From JAWVZU01 sp033722075 (GTDB lineage Bacteria; Pseudomonadota; Gammaproteobacteria; Xanthomonadales; SZUA-38): a stretch of DNA of 10,863 bases. Location: the NCBI GenBank assembly GCA_033722075.1, contig JAWVZU010000129.1, forward strand, positions 1 to 10,863. Reading direction: 5' to 3'. Position 1 is the stretch's first letter; each line of letters opens with the position of its first letter. Made by a program: the position numbers and the translations under genes. Of this stretch, positions 1-5,935 are shown one piece after another. Under the pieces are notes generated by a model that saw nothing but the letters and a program-made list of their open reading frames with translations, was not told where the DNA came from and did not search any database.

Positions 1-152
1 GCCGCGCCGCGAACGTTCTTTACTTCGATCTTGGCAGACTCGCCGCCCTTGTCGTAGGCGATGATGAGCTTGTCGTCCTTCCACTGGACCGCCTGAATGG
101 TGCGGATCGCAATCAGGTACCCCGGGCTGACTTCGACGAATTCGGCTTGCAT
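1..152 (-). CDS. Small uncharacterised protein, 3' end cut by window edge
   Basis: The first 50 codons of a minus-strand gene are visible, starting MQAEFVEVSPGYLIAIRTIQ, and the frame stays open to the window edge. The ATG at 152 is supported by a clear ribosome binding site, AGGGAG, six bases upstream on the minus strand. The visible part alternates hydrophobic and charged residues with short turns (SPGY, WKDDK, YDKGGES), which suggests a small beta-rich soluble protein. No signal peptide or membrane segment is visible. It lies 26 bases after the CCA end of the tRNA-like gene on the same strand, so the two may share a transcript. I do not recognise the family and cannot assign a function. 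Confidence 0.7.
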   Translation of the reverse strand, partial: MQAEFVEVSPGYLIAIRTIQAVQWKDDKLIIAYDKGGESAKIEVKNVRGA

Positions 153-178
153 CACGATCTCCCTAGCGGACGATTTCT

Positions 179-256
179 TGGTGGGCAGCCCCGGACTCGA
201 ACCGGGAAACCTTTGATTCTAAGTCAAAGAGGTATGCCAATTCCCTTCAGCTGCCC
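179..256 (-). tRNA. tRNA-like gene, anticodon TAG (Leu by codon table), CCA encoded, short variable loop
   Basis: The minus strand folds into a complete cloverleaf. The acceptor stem is GGGCAGC pairing with GCTGCCC, followed by A73 and an encoded CCA (181-179). The D-arm contains GAATTGGCATA, with the conserved GG and a three-pair stem. The anticodon stem is TTTGA/TCAAA, extended by a C-G pair, around loop CTTAGAA (223-217), giving anticodon TAG, which reads CUA (leucine). The T-arm CCCGG-TTCGAGT-CCGGG is perfect. The D-arm resembles that of tRNA-Leu, but the variable region is only five bases (GGTTT), whereas bacterial tRNA-Leu has a long variable arm. The gene is therefore either an atypical Leu-like tRNA, a tRNA charged with something else, or a specialised tRNA-like RNA. 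It begins 18 bases after the nucleotidyltransferase stop on the same strand. Confidence is high for a tRNA-like gene and low for its amino-acid identity. Confidence 0.85.
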
Positions 257-274
257 ACGAACCCGCATATTGCA

Positions 275-748
275 TCAGCCGCCGCGCTTCCTCAATGCCT
301 CGAGAATCGGCAACACCGCGCGGTCCTTGGCTCGGTTCAACTCACGGTTGACCCTGATCAGGTCCTCGAGCCCAAGGACTCTGACCTGAAGCCCGGCGAC
401 TTCCATGGTCTGAGCGTTTGTCGCGAGTTCTTCGAATCGGTGGTCGGCACCGACGAATCCGAGCAGATCCAGAGGACCCTCGCGGGTCAAAAGCAGCAGA
501 TGGCCACCGGCCACCAGGTCGGCCTTGGACGGCCTGAGTTCGCGGCGTTCTCGGAACCGCGCGTCCAGCTCTTGCAGAGCGCCGAGCGCGCGCTCCGCGT
601 TCATCTCATTCACTTCGATCAGAGCATCAAGGTCAAAGGTGGTTACCGGAGCGCCGTGGAGTACCGCAGCTACACCGCCGACTACCAGGAATTCGACCTC
701 ATGGTTCTCGAGAGTCCGCAGAAGGGTCAGAAATCGATTGGTGCTCAC
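275..748 (-). CDS. Nucleotidyltransferase, minimal-NTase / AbiEii-like (putative toxin)
   Basis: The protein has 157 residues from the chosen GTG start. It shows a nucleotidyltransferase core: a hydrophobic strand running into VVGGVAAVLHG (22-32), then TTFDLDALIE with the metal-binding pair D39 and D41, and a likely third carboxylate at D94 in GPLDLLG. The C-terminal tail LGLEDLIRVNRELNRAKDRA, followed by VLPIL, is typical of stand-alone nucleotidyltransferases found beside a small helical partner. Known relatives transfer nucleotides to protein or tRNA targets, and some act as toxins. The target here is unknown. The GTG at 748 is preferred because it gives the usual short leader before the first strand and has GAGGA three bases upstream. 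A TTG at 766 would add six residues. The small gene 699-911 overlaps its 5' end by about 50 bases, and the tRNA-like gene follows it by 18 bases. Confidence 0.8.
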   Translation of the reverse strand: MSTNRFLTLLRTLENHEVEFLVVGGVAAVLHGAPVTTFDLDALIEVNEMNAERALGALQELDARFRERRELRPSKADLVAGGHLLLLTREGPLDLLGFVGADHRFEELATNAQTMEVAGLQVRVLGLEDLIRVNRELNRAKDRAVLPILEALRKRGG

Positions 749-911
749 ACTTCCTCGCCAACTCAAAGAATTCGACCCGGCTTTCCAGTTCCTCCAGACG
801 CTGGGCTGGCGTCAGTTCCAGCATCCAGTCGATCAGGCTCTCGTCCACTTCGCACGAAGCTGGCGTTGGCGTTGGCGTTGCAGGGTCGACAGCAGCGGCG
901 GGGTCTTTCAT
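699..911 (-). CDS. Small helical protein, putative antitoxin partner of the nucleotidyltransferase
   Basis: This is a 70-residue acidic protein. Its N-terminal 20 residues are low-complexity Ala/Pro/Thr, with a TPTPTP run encoded by a hexamer repeat. The rest is predicted helical: DESLIDWMLELTPAQRLEEL and then ESRVEFFELARKC. The pattern (D/E)xxLIxWMLxLTPAxRL recurs in small proteins encoded just upstream of stand-alone nucleotidyltransferases, which is why I read it as a partner or antitoxin. Its 3' end overlaps the nucleotidyltransferase start by about 50 bases, so translation is probably coupled. No Shine-Dalgarno precedes the ATG at 911. An in-frame GTG just before DESLID would remove the repeat-rich leader and is an alternative start. 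The pairing comes from gene order and general resemblance; no search was run. Confidence 0.65.
   Translation of the reverse strand: MKDPAAAVDPATPTPTPASCEVDESLIDWMLELTPAQRLEELESRVEFFELARKCEHQSISDPSADSREP
861..880. repeat. Hexamer tandem repeat, TGGCGT x 3.3
   Basis: Three full copies and two further bases of TGGCGT lie inside the small gene 699-911. Read on the minus strand they encode the Thr-Pro repeat near its N-terminus. A change by one unit adds or removes two residues without shifting the frame. Confidence 0.8.
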
Positions 912-917
912 CAGTCA

Positions 918-923
918 ATGATA
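918..923 (-). promoter_or_regulatory. Possible -10 box for the small-protein/nucleotidyltransferase pair
   Basis: TATCAT on the minus strand ends seven bases before the ATG at 911. Transcription would then start at or next to the start codon, giving a leaderless mRNA, which fits the lack of a Shine-Dalgarno there. No good -35 hexamer lies 16-18 bases upstream, so this is tentative. Confidence 0.25.
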
Positions 924-1017
924 CAGGACCGGGCCCCTACTCCCGCACTGGCGGCCCGACGGAATCAACGCCGTTGTGGGCGCCAGAATAGCGCTGGGCA
1001 GGATCCGCCGCGGAACC

Positions 1018-1797
1018 TCATTCAGAAAACGCTTCCGCGGGAGTGCAGCGATCGGACTCCCACAGGGTCAGGGCGCCGCTGAGCTGGGGATGAACGGTGG
1101 AGATGGCCCTGGCCCGGACGGCGGTCACCGGCTGCGGTGATTCCTCGACAGCGAGACGGTAACGGTTGTCGCCTGCATGCTCGAAGCTCGCCTGCCGGGT
1201 TGCGTCACAGTCCAGCTCCACTTCCGCCTCCAGGCGATAGTCGGAAAAATCCCACAAGCCGCCGGGCACGATCGGGCAACCGCAGGCCATCATGAACGAA
1301 ACCAGGGCGCTGCCACCGGCACTGGACAATTCGACAGACTCGGGATCAATGATCAGGCCCGACAGGGAGAGCATCAGCGACCTCTCACCCGTCATGTGCT
1401 CGCCGGGGAAGGCCAGCACCTCGGTCTTCGTGCTTCGTTGCTGGGCGGGATAACCCAGCGGACCGGTAGCTTTCACAGAGAGCCGCGTTGGCCGTTCCAG
1501 GTCCAGTTCGAAGGACACCGACGCGTTGTTCGCAAGGGCGACTTCCGGATGCGCCTGGGTCGCTTGCATGATCCGGTTCGTCTCGCCCGTGGGGCCTTCG
1601 ATGATCCCCTCGGCCATCTGATTGCCTTCGGCGTCGTGGATGAGGACCTGAACGCCGCCCATCTGCTCGCCGATGAACTTGGCGCCTACCGCGAGTACCG
1701 CGACTTCGATTCGGGTGGGTTCGGCGGCAACCATCCCCGCGTTGATCAGCAGGGCGCCGAGCAGCAGCCCCAGATTCCGCGACGTCTGATAAAACAT
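1018..1797 (-). CDS. Secreted protein of unknown function, four cysteines
   Basis: The protein has 259 residues. I chose the ATG at 1797, not the upstream end of the open frame at 2055, because it opens a clean signal peptide (MFYQTSRNLG, then a Leu-rich core, likely cut after VAA at residue 25) and has GGGG seven to ten bases upstream. The extra 86 codons upstream are an Arg/Gly/Pro-rich shadow of the neighbouring gene 1809-2168. The mature part reads as beta-rich, periplasmic or exported. It contains four cysteines (172 and 174 in ACGCP, 197 and 251) that could form two disulfides. It lies 11 bases downstream of the anchored protein 1809-2168, with which it is probably co-transcribed. I do not recognise the family. 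Confidence is high that it is a gene and secreted, and nil on function. Confidence 0.8.
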   Translation of the reverse strand: MFYQTSRNLGLLLGALLINAGMVAAEPTRIEVAVLAVGAKFIGEQMGGVQVLIHDAEGNQMAEGIIEGPTGETNRIMQATQAHPEVALANNASVSFELDLERPTRLSVKATGPLGYPAQQRSTKTEVLAFPGEHMTGERSLMLSLSGLIIDPESVELSSAGGSALVSFMMACGCPIVPGGLWDFSDYRLEAEVELDCDATRQASFEHAGDNRYRLAVEESPQPVTAVRARAISTVHPQLSGALTLWESDRCTPAEAFSE

Positions 1798-1808
1798 CCT
1801 CTTACCCC

Positions 1809-2168
1809 TTAGTAACGTTGATAGGTTCCGTTCATGTCCTCGTAGCCTTCGACCCGGGAGACTTCGAGCAGGTCTTTGCTGAGGAGATAGCGGGCCGTCA
1901 CTTCCTGGTCGTAGATGCTCATGATGATGCGCCCCGAATCCACGTCCCAGCTGTCCATTCGGAAATTGATGCCCTGGTGAACCTCGAGGCGCCCGGTGCC
2001 GTCCTCGCGAAAGATGAGCCGTGTACTGGGGTTTGAGCCCTGCGTCTGAATCCACTCGCCCACCAGTTCACCGGCCCCACCGCGCGTCATGTAATAGACG
2101 CCTGCACCGAGAATGATCCCGATGACCAGCATGCCACCCAACAGCATCGGTTGAACGAATCGCCGCAT
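1809..2168 (-). CDS. Small membrane-anchored protein of unknown function
   Basis: The protein has 119 residues, with one N-terminal hydrophobic helix (about 8-26, PMLLGGMLVIGIILGAGVYY). It is followed by an exported domain of about 90 residues starting GELVGEWIQ. The pattern of short strands with Gly/Asp turns (LIFREDGTGRLEV, SGRIIMSIYDQEV, ARYLLSKDLLEVSRV) resembles small lipocalin-like or META-like beta-barrel domains that begin with a G-x-W motif. That resemblance is structural impression only. The ATG at 2168 has a good ribosome binding site, AGAGGAG, seven bases upstream. It lies 38 bases after the two-helix membrane protein and 11 bases before the secreted protein, on the same strand. 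The signal-anchor lacks an obvious cleavage site, so it probably stays tethered to the inner membrane. Confidence 0.8.
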   Translation of the reverse strand: MRRFVQPMLLGGMLVIGIILGAGVYYMTRGGAGELVGEWIQTQGSNPSTRLIFREDGTGRLEVHQGINFRMDSWDVDSGRIIMSIYDQEVTARYLLSKDLLEVSRVEGYEDMNGTYQRY

Positions 2169-2206
2169 CCCGCAACTCCTCTGACCGCTTTGCTGATGAT
2201 TCTAGC

Positions 2207-2659
2207 CTATCGATCGTGGTTGCCGGGCACCATCAGCACGATCAGGATCAGGATGGCCAGGACCGCGAAAGGGACTCCGGTGATGGCCATTTGCCAGCTC
2301 CCGGTGAACAGGTCATGGAAGATGTCGTAGACGGCGTAAACCAGCAGGGCCAGCGCAGCCAGCCTGAGCGGCCATTGGCTGCGCTTGAACCAGGGTCGGT
2401 TCATCCATCTACCCAGGGCCGTCTCGCGTTTTTCTTCCACCCGGATGATGTGGGGCAGGATCCAGCGGCGAATGACGATCGTACGCGGCTCCTCGGATTC
2501 GAACTCGAAGTCTTCGACGGCCCTGGCGACGAAGCGCTCTGCCGCATGCTGGTTGCGTTCGTTCTCGGGACGGGCCAGCCAGGATTGAATCAACAGCTCG
2601 CGGACCTGCTCCTTGCTGAAGCGGGACTTGTTCTGGGCGATGATCTCCTTGTCGAGCAT
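2207..2659 (-). CDS. Two-helix inner-membrane protein of unknown function
   Basis: The protein has 150 residues. The first 95 or so are charged and probably cytoplasmic, with helical segments (SKEQVRELLIQSWLARPENE, then AAERFVARAVEDFEFES) and a basic stretch ending GRWMNRPWFKRSQW. Two membrane helices follow, at about 98-115 and 124-144, and a short tail ends VPGNHDR. The start codon shares one base with the stop of the upstream four-helix membrane protein (TGATG), so the two are almost certainly translationally coupled and may act together. No catalytic motif is visible and I do not recognise the family. Confidence 0.8.
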   Translation of the reverse strand: MLDKEIIAQNKSRFSKEQVRELLIQSWLARPENERNQHAAERFVARAVEDFEFESEEPRTIVIRRWILPHIIRVEEKRETALGRWMNRPWFKRSQWPLRLAALALLVYAVYDIFHDLFTGSWQMAITGVPFAVLAILILIVLMVPGNHDR

Positions 2660-3228
2660 CAGGCACCAACGTCGGGCCAGAGCCAGGCAAAAAGGCCGGC
2701 TGCCAGCAAAGCATAAATCGCCGCATCAACGAGGAACTTGAAGGTGGTCGACCAGAGGTGACCGTACCAGATGCTCATCGGAATCTGCGCCCATCCAAAG
2801 GTCAGGAAGCCGACCACGGCGACGAACTGGAACACGGTCATGTACTCGGCACCGGGTTGCAGCGCCAGCGTGGCGCACCAGCCGATGATCGCGAAGCCGA
2901 CGATGAAATGGGCGACCTGCTGCCCCATGAGGTTGCCCATCTTCGGCAAACCCTTGGGGAATACGGTGACGAAGGCGACCGGGCCCTCGGTAAACTTCCG
3001 CTGCATGGCCTCGTCGTTCATCTGGCTCATGTCCGCACAGTGCGGAATGGTATAGAGCCCCGGTTCAGGCGAGCCGGCCGCCAGCGCCGCGGCAACCTCG
3101 TCCTCGTTGGCCAGTTGACGGTAGTCGCTGTTGTGGTATTTCACCACCATGTGGATCAGCCCACTGGCCACCCAGGCGAGCAAGCCACCCCCGACGATGG
3201 GGATCCAGAGTTGCGCAATCGTGACCAT
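2659..3228 (-). CDS. Four-helix inner-membrane protein, conserved-looking but uncharacterised
   Basis: The protein has 189 residues from the preferred start. Four hydrophobic helices are visible. The first is at the N-terminus (LWIPIVGGGLLAWVASGLIH); three lie in the C-terminal half, near GQQVAHFIVGFAIIGW, VFQFVAVVGFLTFGW and DAAIYALLAAGLFAWLW. Between the first and second is a hydrophilic stretch with HNSDYRQL, PHCADMSQMND and EGPVAFVTVFPKG. Histidines at the end of helix 1, in the CADMSQM segment and in helix 2 could bind metal, but this is speculative. The layout (SLIHM-like end of helix 1, YRxLxxEDEV, GPVxFxTVFP) reminds me of a family of unnamed membrane proteins in proteobacteria and acidobacteria. 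I know no function for it. Two ATGs stand in tandem, and the second (3228) has better spacing from the ribosome binding site. Confidence 0.8.
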   Translation of the reverse strand: MVTIAQLWIPIVGGGLLAWVASGLIHMVVKYHNSDYRQLANEDEVAAALAAGSPEPGLYTIPHCADMSQMNDEAMQRKFTEGPVAFVTVFPKGLPKMGNLMGQQVAHFIVGFAIIGWCATLALQPGAEYMTVFQFVAVVGFLTFGWAQIPMSIWYGHLWSTTFKFLVDAAIYALLAAGLFAWLWPDVGA

Positions 3229-3231
3229 CAT

Positions 3232-3239
3232 CCCCTCCT
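3232..3239 (-). promoter_or_regulatory. Strong ribosome binding site that decides between two ATGs
   Basis: The minus strand reads AGGAGGGG immediately before ATGATG. Measured from AGGAGG, the first ATG (3231) is only two bases away and the second (3228) five, which favours the second as the true start of the four-helix membrane protein. Confidence 0.7.
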
Positions 3240-3314
3240 GCTGTTACTGCCAGGAGATCATACGCCTTGAATGGCTGGCAACGATAGCGACCCTGGTGCA
3301 CGGGCCGCTGCCGA

Positions 3315-4184
3315 TCAGCGCTGATAGACCCGCACCCAGTCCACATACATGGTGACCGGGAAGGGGGTCGAATCGTCGGGGCGGCCGGCGGGACGCCCGC
3401 CGACGGCAATATTCAAGAGGATGAAGAAATCCTGGTGGAACTCCGAGAATTCGGGCGCGACGATCGAGGTCGAAGCGTATTGCTCGCCATCGACGAACCA
3501 GCGAATCTCCCGCTCGTCCCATTCGATCGCGAATACGTGGAATCGATCGGCGAATCGTCCCTGGTCCAGGTGGTAACCCTTCGCCCCCATGCTGTCGTGC
3601 TTTCCGCGCCGGTCGGCGTAATGGATGTTCGCCTCGACGACACCGGGGTCCCGTGAACCGTACAACTCCAGGATGTCGATCTCGCCGGCCTGCGGCCAGG
3701 GCGTGTCGCCGCCGTTCTCGTCGATGTTCGCTCCCAGCATCCAGAACGCGGGCCAGATCCCCTGTCCGTAGGGCAGCTGTATGCGGGCGGCGATCTTGCC
3801 GTAGCGCCAGGCGTGCTTCTGGGCGGTATTCAGCCGGGCCGAAGTGTATTGGTTCCTGCCGTGCGTGTCGCTCTCGTGGATGGCCTTGATGACCAGGCAT
3901 CCCTGGTCCAGATAGGCGTTTTTCTCGTCATCCGTATAGCGCTGCAACTCTTCGTTGAAGCGACCGGCGCGAACCACCTGGCGGTTCCAGCTGGCCGAAT
4001 CGAGTTGTTCGCCCTCGAACTCATCCGACCAGACCAGGCGCCATCCCGGCCCCGGCTCATACCGGTCATCGTGGAGATTCGCCGCCGGGTAGCGAACGGG
4101 CTCGGGATCCGGCGCAAGGGCGGCCGTCGAACAGCCGCTCAGCGCAAGAATCAACGACACGAAGATCGGAAGCTTCATGAACAT
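3315..4184 (-). CDS. GH16 family glycoside hydrolase lipoprotein, probable endo-beta-1,3-glucanase (laminarinase)
   Basis: The protein has 289 residues. It starts with a lipoprotein signal ending in lipobox LSGC (Cys18), so it is predicted to be lipid-anchored in the cell envelope. The GH16 catalytic domain fills most of the rest, from WRLVWSDEFEG to the terminal YVDWVRVYQR. The catalytic signature GEIDILELYG gives E168 as nucleophile, D170 as helper and E173 as acid/base. Other family hallmarks are RYGKIAARIQLP, GIWPAFWMLG, FHVFAIEWDEREIRWFVDG and FILLNIAVGG. The EIDILE form without the keratan/agarase-type variations points to beta-1,3- or beta-1,3(4)-glucan such as laminarin. No carbohydrate-binding module is attached. 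Starts at 4178 (ATG) and 4199 (TTG) are also possible; the ATG at 4184 has a weak AGG three bases upstream. The gene is divergent from the FG-GAP protein and has no SusCD-type or transporter neighbours here. Confidence 0.95.
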   Translation of the reverse strand: MFMKLPIFVSLILALSGCSTAALAPDPEPVRYPAANLHDDRYEPGPGWRLVWSDEFEGEQLDSASWNRQVVRAGRFNEELQRYTDDEKNAYLDQGCLVIKAIHESDTHGRNQYTSARLNTAQKHAWRYGKIAARIQLPYGQGIWPAFWMLGANIDENGGDTPWPQAGEIDILELYGSRDPGVVEANIHYADRRGKHDSMGAKGYHLDQGRFADRFHVFAIEWDEREIRWFVDGEQYASTSIVAPEFSEFHQDFFILLNIAVGGRPAGRPDDSTPFPVTMYVDWVRVYQR

Positions 4185-4259
4185 GGGCCTGTGTTTCAAT
4201 ACAATTGGATGCCCATCATAAAGCCCTTTAGGGTCGAATGGTCGTCAACGCAGTTGCGG

Positions 4260-4265
4260 TATGAT
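4260..4265 (+). promoter_or_regulatory. Possible -10 box for the FG-GAP/cytochrome genes
   Basis: TATGAT lies nine bases before the GTG start at 4274, so transcription would begin within a few bases of the start codon and the mRNA would be nearly leaderless. No Shine-Dalgarno is present between them. The -35 region is poor, so the call is tentative. Confidence 0.3.
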
Positions 4266-4273
4266 CCTCGCCC

Positions 4274-5830
4274 GTGAGCAAACGGATCAACGAATTCCCG
4301 ATGGCGGCGCTGCTCCTTGCATTGAGCCTGGCCTCGCCGACGTTCGCCCAGACCGGTGACGCCGAGCAGCAGGAGAAACTCGCCGAGGTCCTGCAGCGGG
4401 TCGAGGAGTATTGCGGCAGCGTCTGTCACAAGGCGCCACCGCCGACCGTGATGCCGAAGGCGTTCTGGCCCAGGGCCGTCCAGGTCATGGCCGACATGGC
4501 CGCCGAGCGCTTCGGCCCCGGCTTCATTCCCGAGGAGACAATCCGGGACATCACAGCCTTCTACTTCGGCAGCAGCCCCGAGGCCCTGCCCCGCTTACCC
4601 TACACCGGCGAACCACCTGATCCCTCGGCTTTCGCGGCCAGCAGCCTGGGAGAACGATCACCGGCGCCGCTGGTGGTCAATCTGCACGCGGTCACGCCGG
4701 AATCGGAAAACGAAGCGGAACTCCTGGTCTGCGACGGCGGACGCAACCAGGTCATCTCGCTGACCCGCTCGGGCGGGCGCTGGACGGAAAAGGTACTGGC
4801 GGACGTGGAACTGCCCGCTCGCACCGAGGTGATCGATTTCGACGGCGACGGCGACCGGGACATCGTCGTCGCGGCGCTGGGACACGTCACACCATCCAGG
4901 AAACTCGCCGGCAAGGTGATTCTGCTGCGGCAATCGTCGACCGGGGGCTATGTTGCGGAGGTCCTGCTGGAAGGCATGGGGCGAATCACCGATGCGCGAC
5001 CGGCCGATTTCGACTCGGACGGAGATATGGACGTGGCCGTGGCCGTGTTCGGCGACGGCGGAAAGGGCGAGGTCTCGTGGCTGGAGAACCTCGGCAACGG
5101 GCAGTTCACGAAGCACGTCCTGGTCGACGCCAGCGGGGCTCTGAATGTGTCGCTCACGGATCTCGACGGGGACGGCTCCACGGACATCATCAGCCTGATT
5201 TCCCAGGAGTACGAAATGGTGATGGCCCTGCTCAATTCGGGCACCGGGAGCTTCCAGCGCGTGCCGCTGGCCTCGGCCCCGCATCCCATGTTCGGTTTCA
5301 CCGGGATGAACCTGGTGGACCTGGACCGCGATGGAGATATCGACTTCCTCCTCTCCAACGGGGACGCCCATGACCTCCACACCGAGCCGAAGCCCTACCA
5401 CGGCGTCCAGTGGATGGAGAACAAGGGCAACCTGGAATTCCAGTTTCATGACATCGGTCGCTTCTACGGTGCCGCCACAGCGGTCGCCGGCGACCTGGAT
5501 TCGGACGGGGACCTGGATGTGGTCGCGAGCAGCTGGGACAATTTCTGGGAAGACGACAAGCGCCAGAGCATGGTCTGGTACGAGAACGACGGCGCACAGA
5601 ACTTCTCCCGCCGTAATATCATGAGTCGCCCGCGGAGCATCGTCACGGTGCAACTGCTGGACGTGGCAGGCAATGACCGGCTCGACATCATCGCGGGTGG
5701 ATTTCGCATGGACCTGGCGGGCAAGCAGTTCGCGGGCGCGGATGATGATCAGCAGTCGGGCGAAGAAGCGCCCGAGCACGAACTGGCGGATGCCCGGGTC
5801 ATCCTGCTGGAGAATCGCTTGGCTCATTGA
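4274..5830 (+). CDS. Secreted FG-GAP/VCBS beta-propeller with N-terminal CX3CH haem-like motif
   Basis: The protein has 518 residues. A signal peptide ends near residue 26 (SPTFAQ), so the mature protein is periplasmic or exported. Residues 47-52 read CGSVCH, a CX3CH motif where a c-type cytochrome would have CX2CH. It is followed by PPPTVMPKAFWP and a helix, as in the small haem domains that precede propellers in related proteins. From about 130 onward there are seven repeats. Five carry full calcium-binding loops of the DxDxDGxxD type (DFDGDGDRD 188-196, DFDSDGDMD 245-253, DLDGDGSTD 296-304, DLDRDGDID 349-357, DLDSDGDLD 407-415). The first and last blades are degenerate (LLVCDGG; DVAGNDRLD). 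A seven-bladed propeller is the natural reading. The GTG start follows an in-frame stop closely and has no Shine-Dalgarno; an ATG ten codons in is the alternative. The dihaem cytochrome gene follows by 75-105 bases, depending on its start. Confidence 0.85.
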   Translation: MSKRINEFPMAALLLALSLASPTFAQTGDAEQQEKLAEVLQRVEEYCGSVCHKAPPPTVMPKAFWPRAVQVMADMAAERFGPGFIPEETIRDITAFYFGSSPEALPRLPYTGEPPDPSAFAASSLGERSPAPLVVNLHAVTPESENEAELLVCDGGRNQVISLTRSGGRWTEKVLADVELPARTEVIDFDGDGDRDIVVAALGHVTPSRKLAGKVILLRQSSTGGYVAEVLLEGMGRITDARPADFDSDGDMDVAVAVFGDGGKGEVSWLENLGNGQFTKHVLVDASGALNVSLTDLDGDGSTDIISLISQEYEMVMALLNSGTGSFQRVPLASAPHPMFGFTGMNLVDLDRDGDIDFLLSNGDAHDLHTEPKPYHGVQWMENKGNLEFQFHDIGRFYGAATAVAGDLDSDGDLDVVASSWDNFWEDDKRQSMVWYENDGAQNFSRRNIMSRPRSIVTVQLLDVAGNDRLDIIAGGFRMDLAGKQFAGADDDQQSGEEAPEHELADARVILLENRLAH

Positions 5831-5935
5831 TTCCGCGGCGTTTTCGCCTCCCCGCGCGGACTGGATTCAGATCAAATCCCGTGGCCGTAGCCAGGCGTAG
5901 GATTGATGAACGCAAAGAATGGAAGGGCCTTGAAG

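Noticed and set aside
179..256. The plus strand of the tRNA locus could read as an amber-suppressor anticodon CTA
   Set aside because: Only the minus strand has the conserved T-arm TTCGAGT, the D-arm GG and the CCA end, so the plus-strand cloverleaf is an artefact of the palindromic stem.
147..389. Open frame of 80 codons on the plus strand across the tRNA
   Set aside because: It runs through the tRNA-like gene and the end of the nucleotidyltransferase in antisense; its peptide is the usual kind of tRNA shadow.
1798..2055. 86-codon upstream extension of the secreted protein 1018-1797
   Set aside because: It is antisense-like Arg/Gly/Pro-rich sequence within gene 1809-2168, and the signal peptide and ribosome binding site place the start at 1797.
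3244..3900. 218-codon minus-strand frame overlapping the GH16 gene
   Set aside because: It is an alternative frame of the GH16 gene, very rich in Arg and Pro, with no domain; the GH16 frame is certain.
4215..4248. Promoter for the GH16 gene, TTGACG and TATGAT on the minus strand
   Set aside because: The hexamers look good individually, but the spacer is 22 bases, too long for a standard sigma-70 promoter.
4658..5827. 389-codon minus-strand frame opposite the FG-GAP protein
   Set aside because: Long antisense frames are common in high-GC genes. The plus strand has a signal peptide and repeated calcium loops, while the minus strand has no recognisable features.
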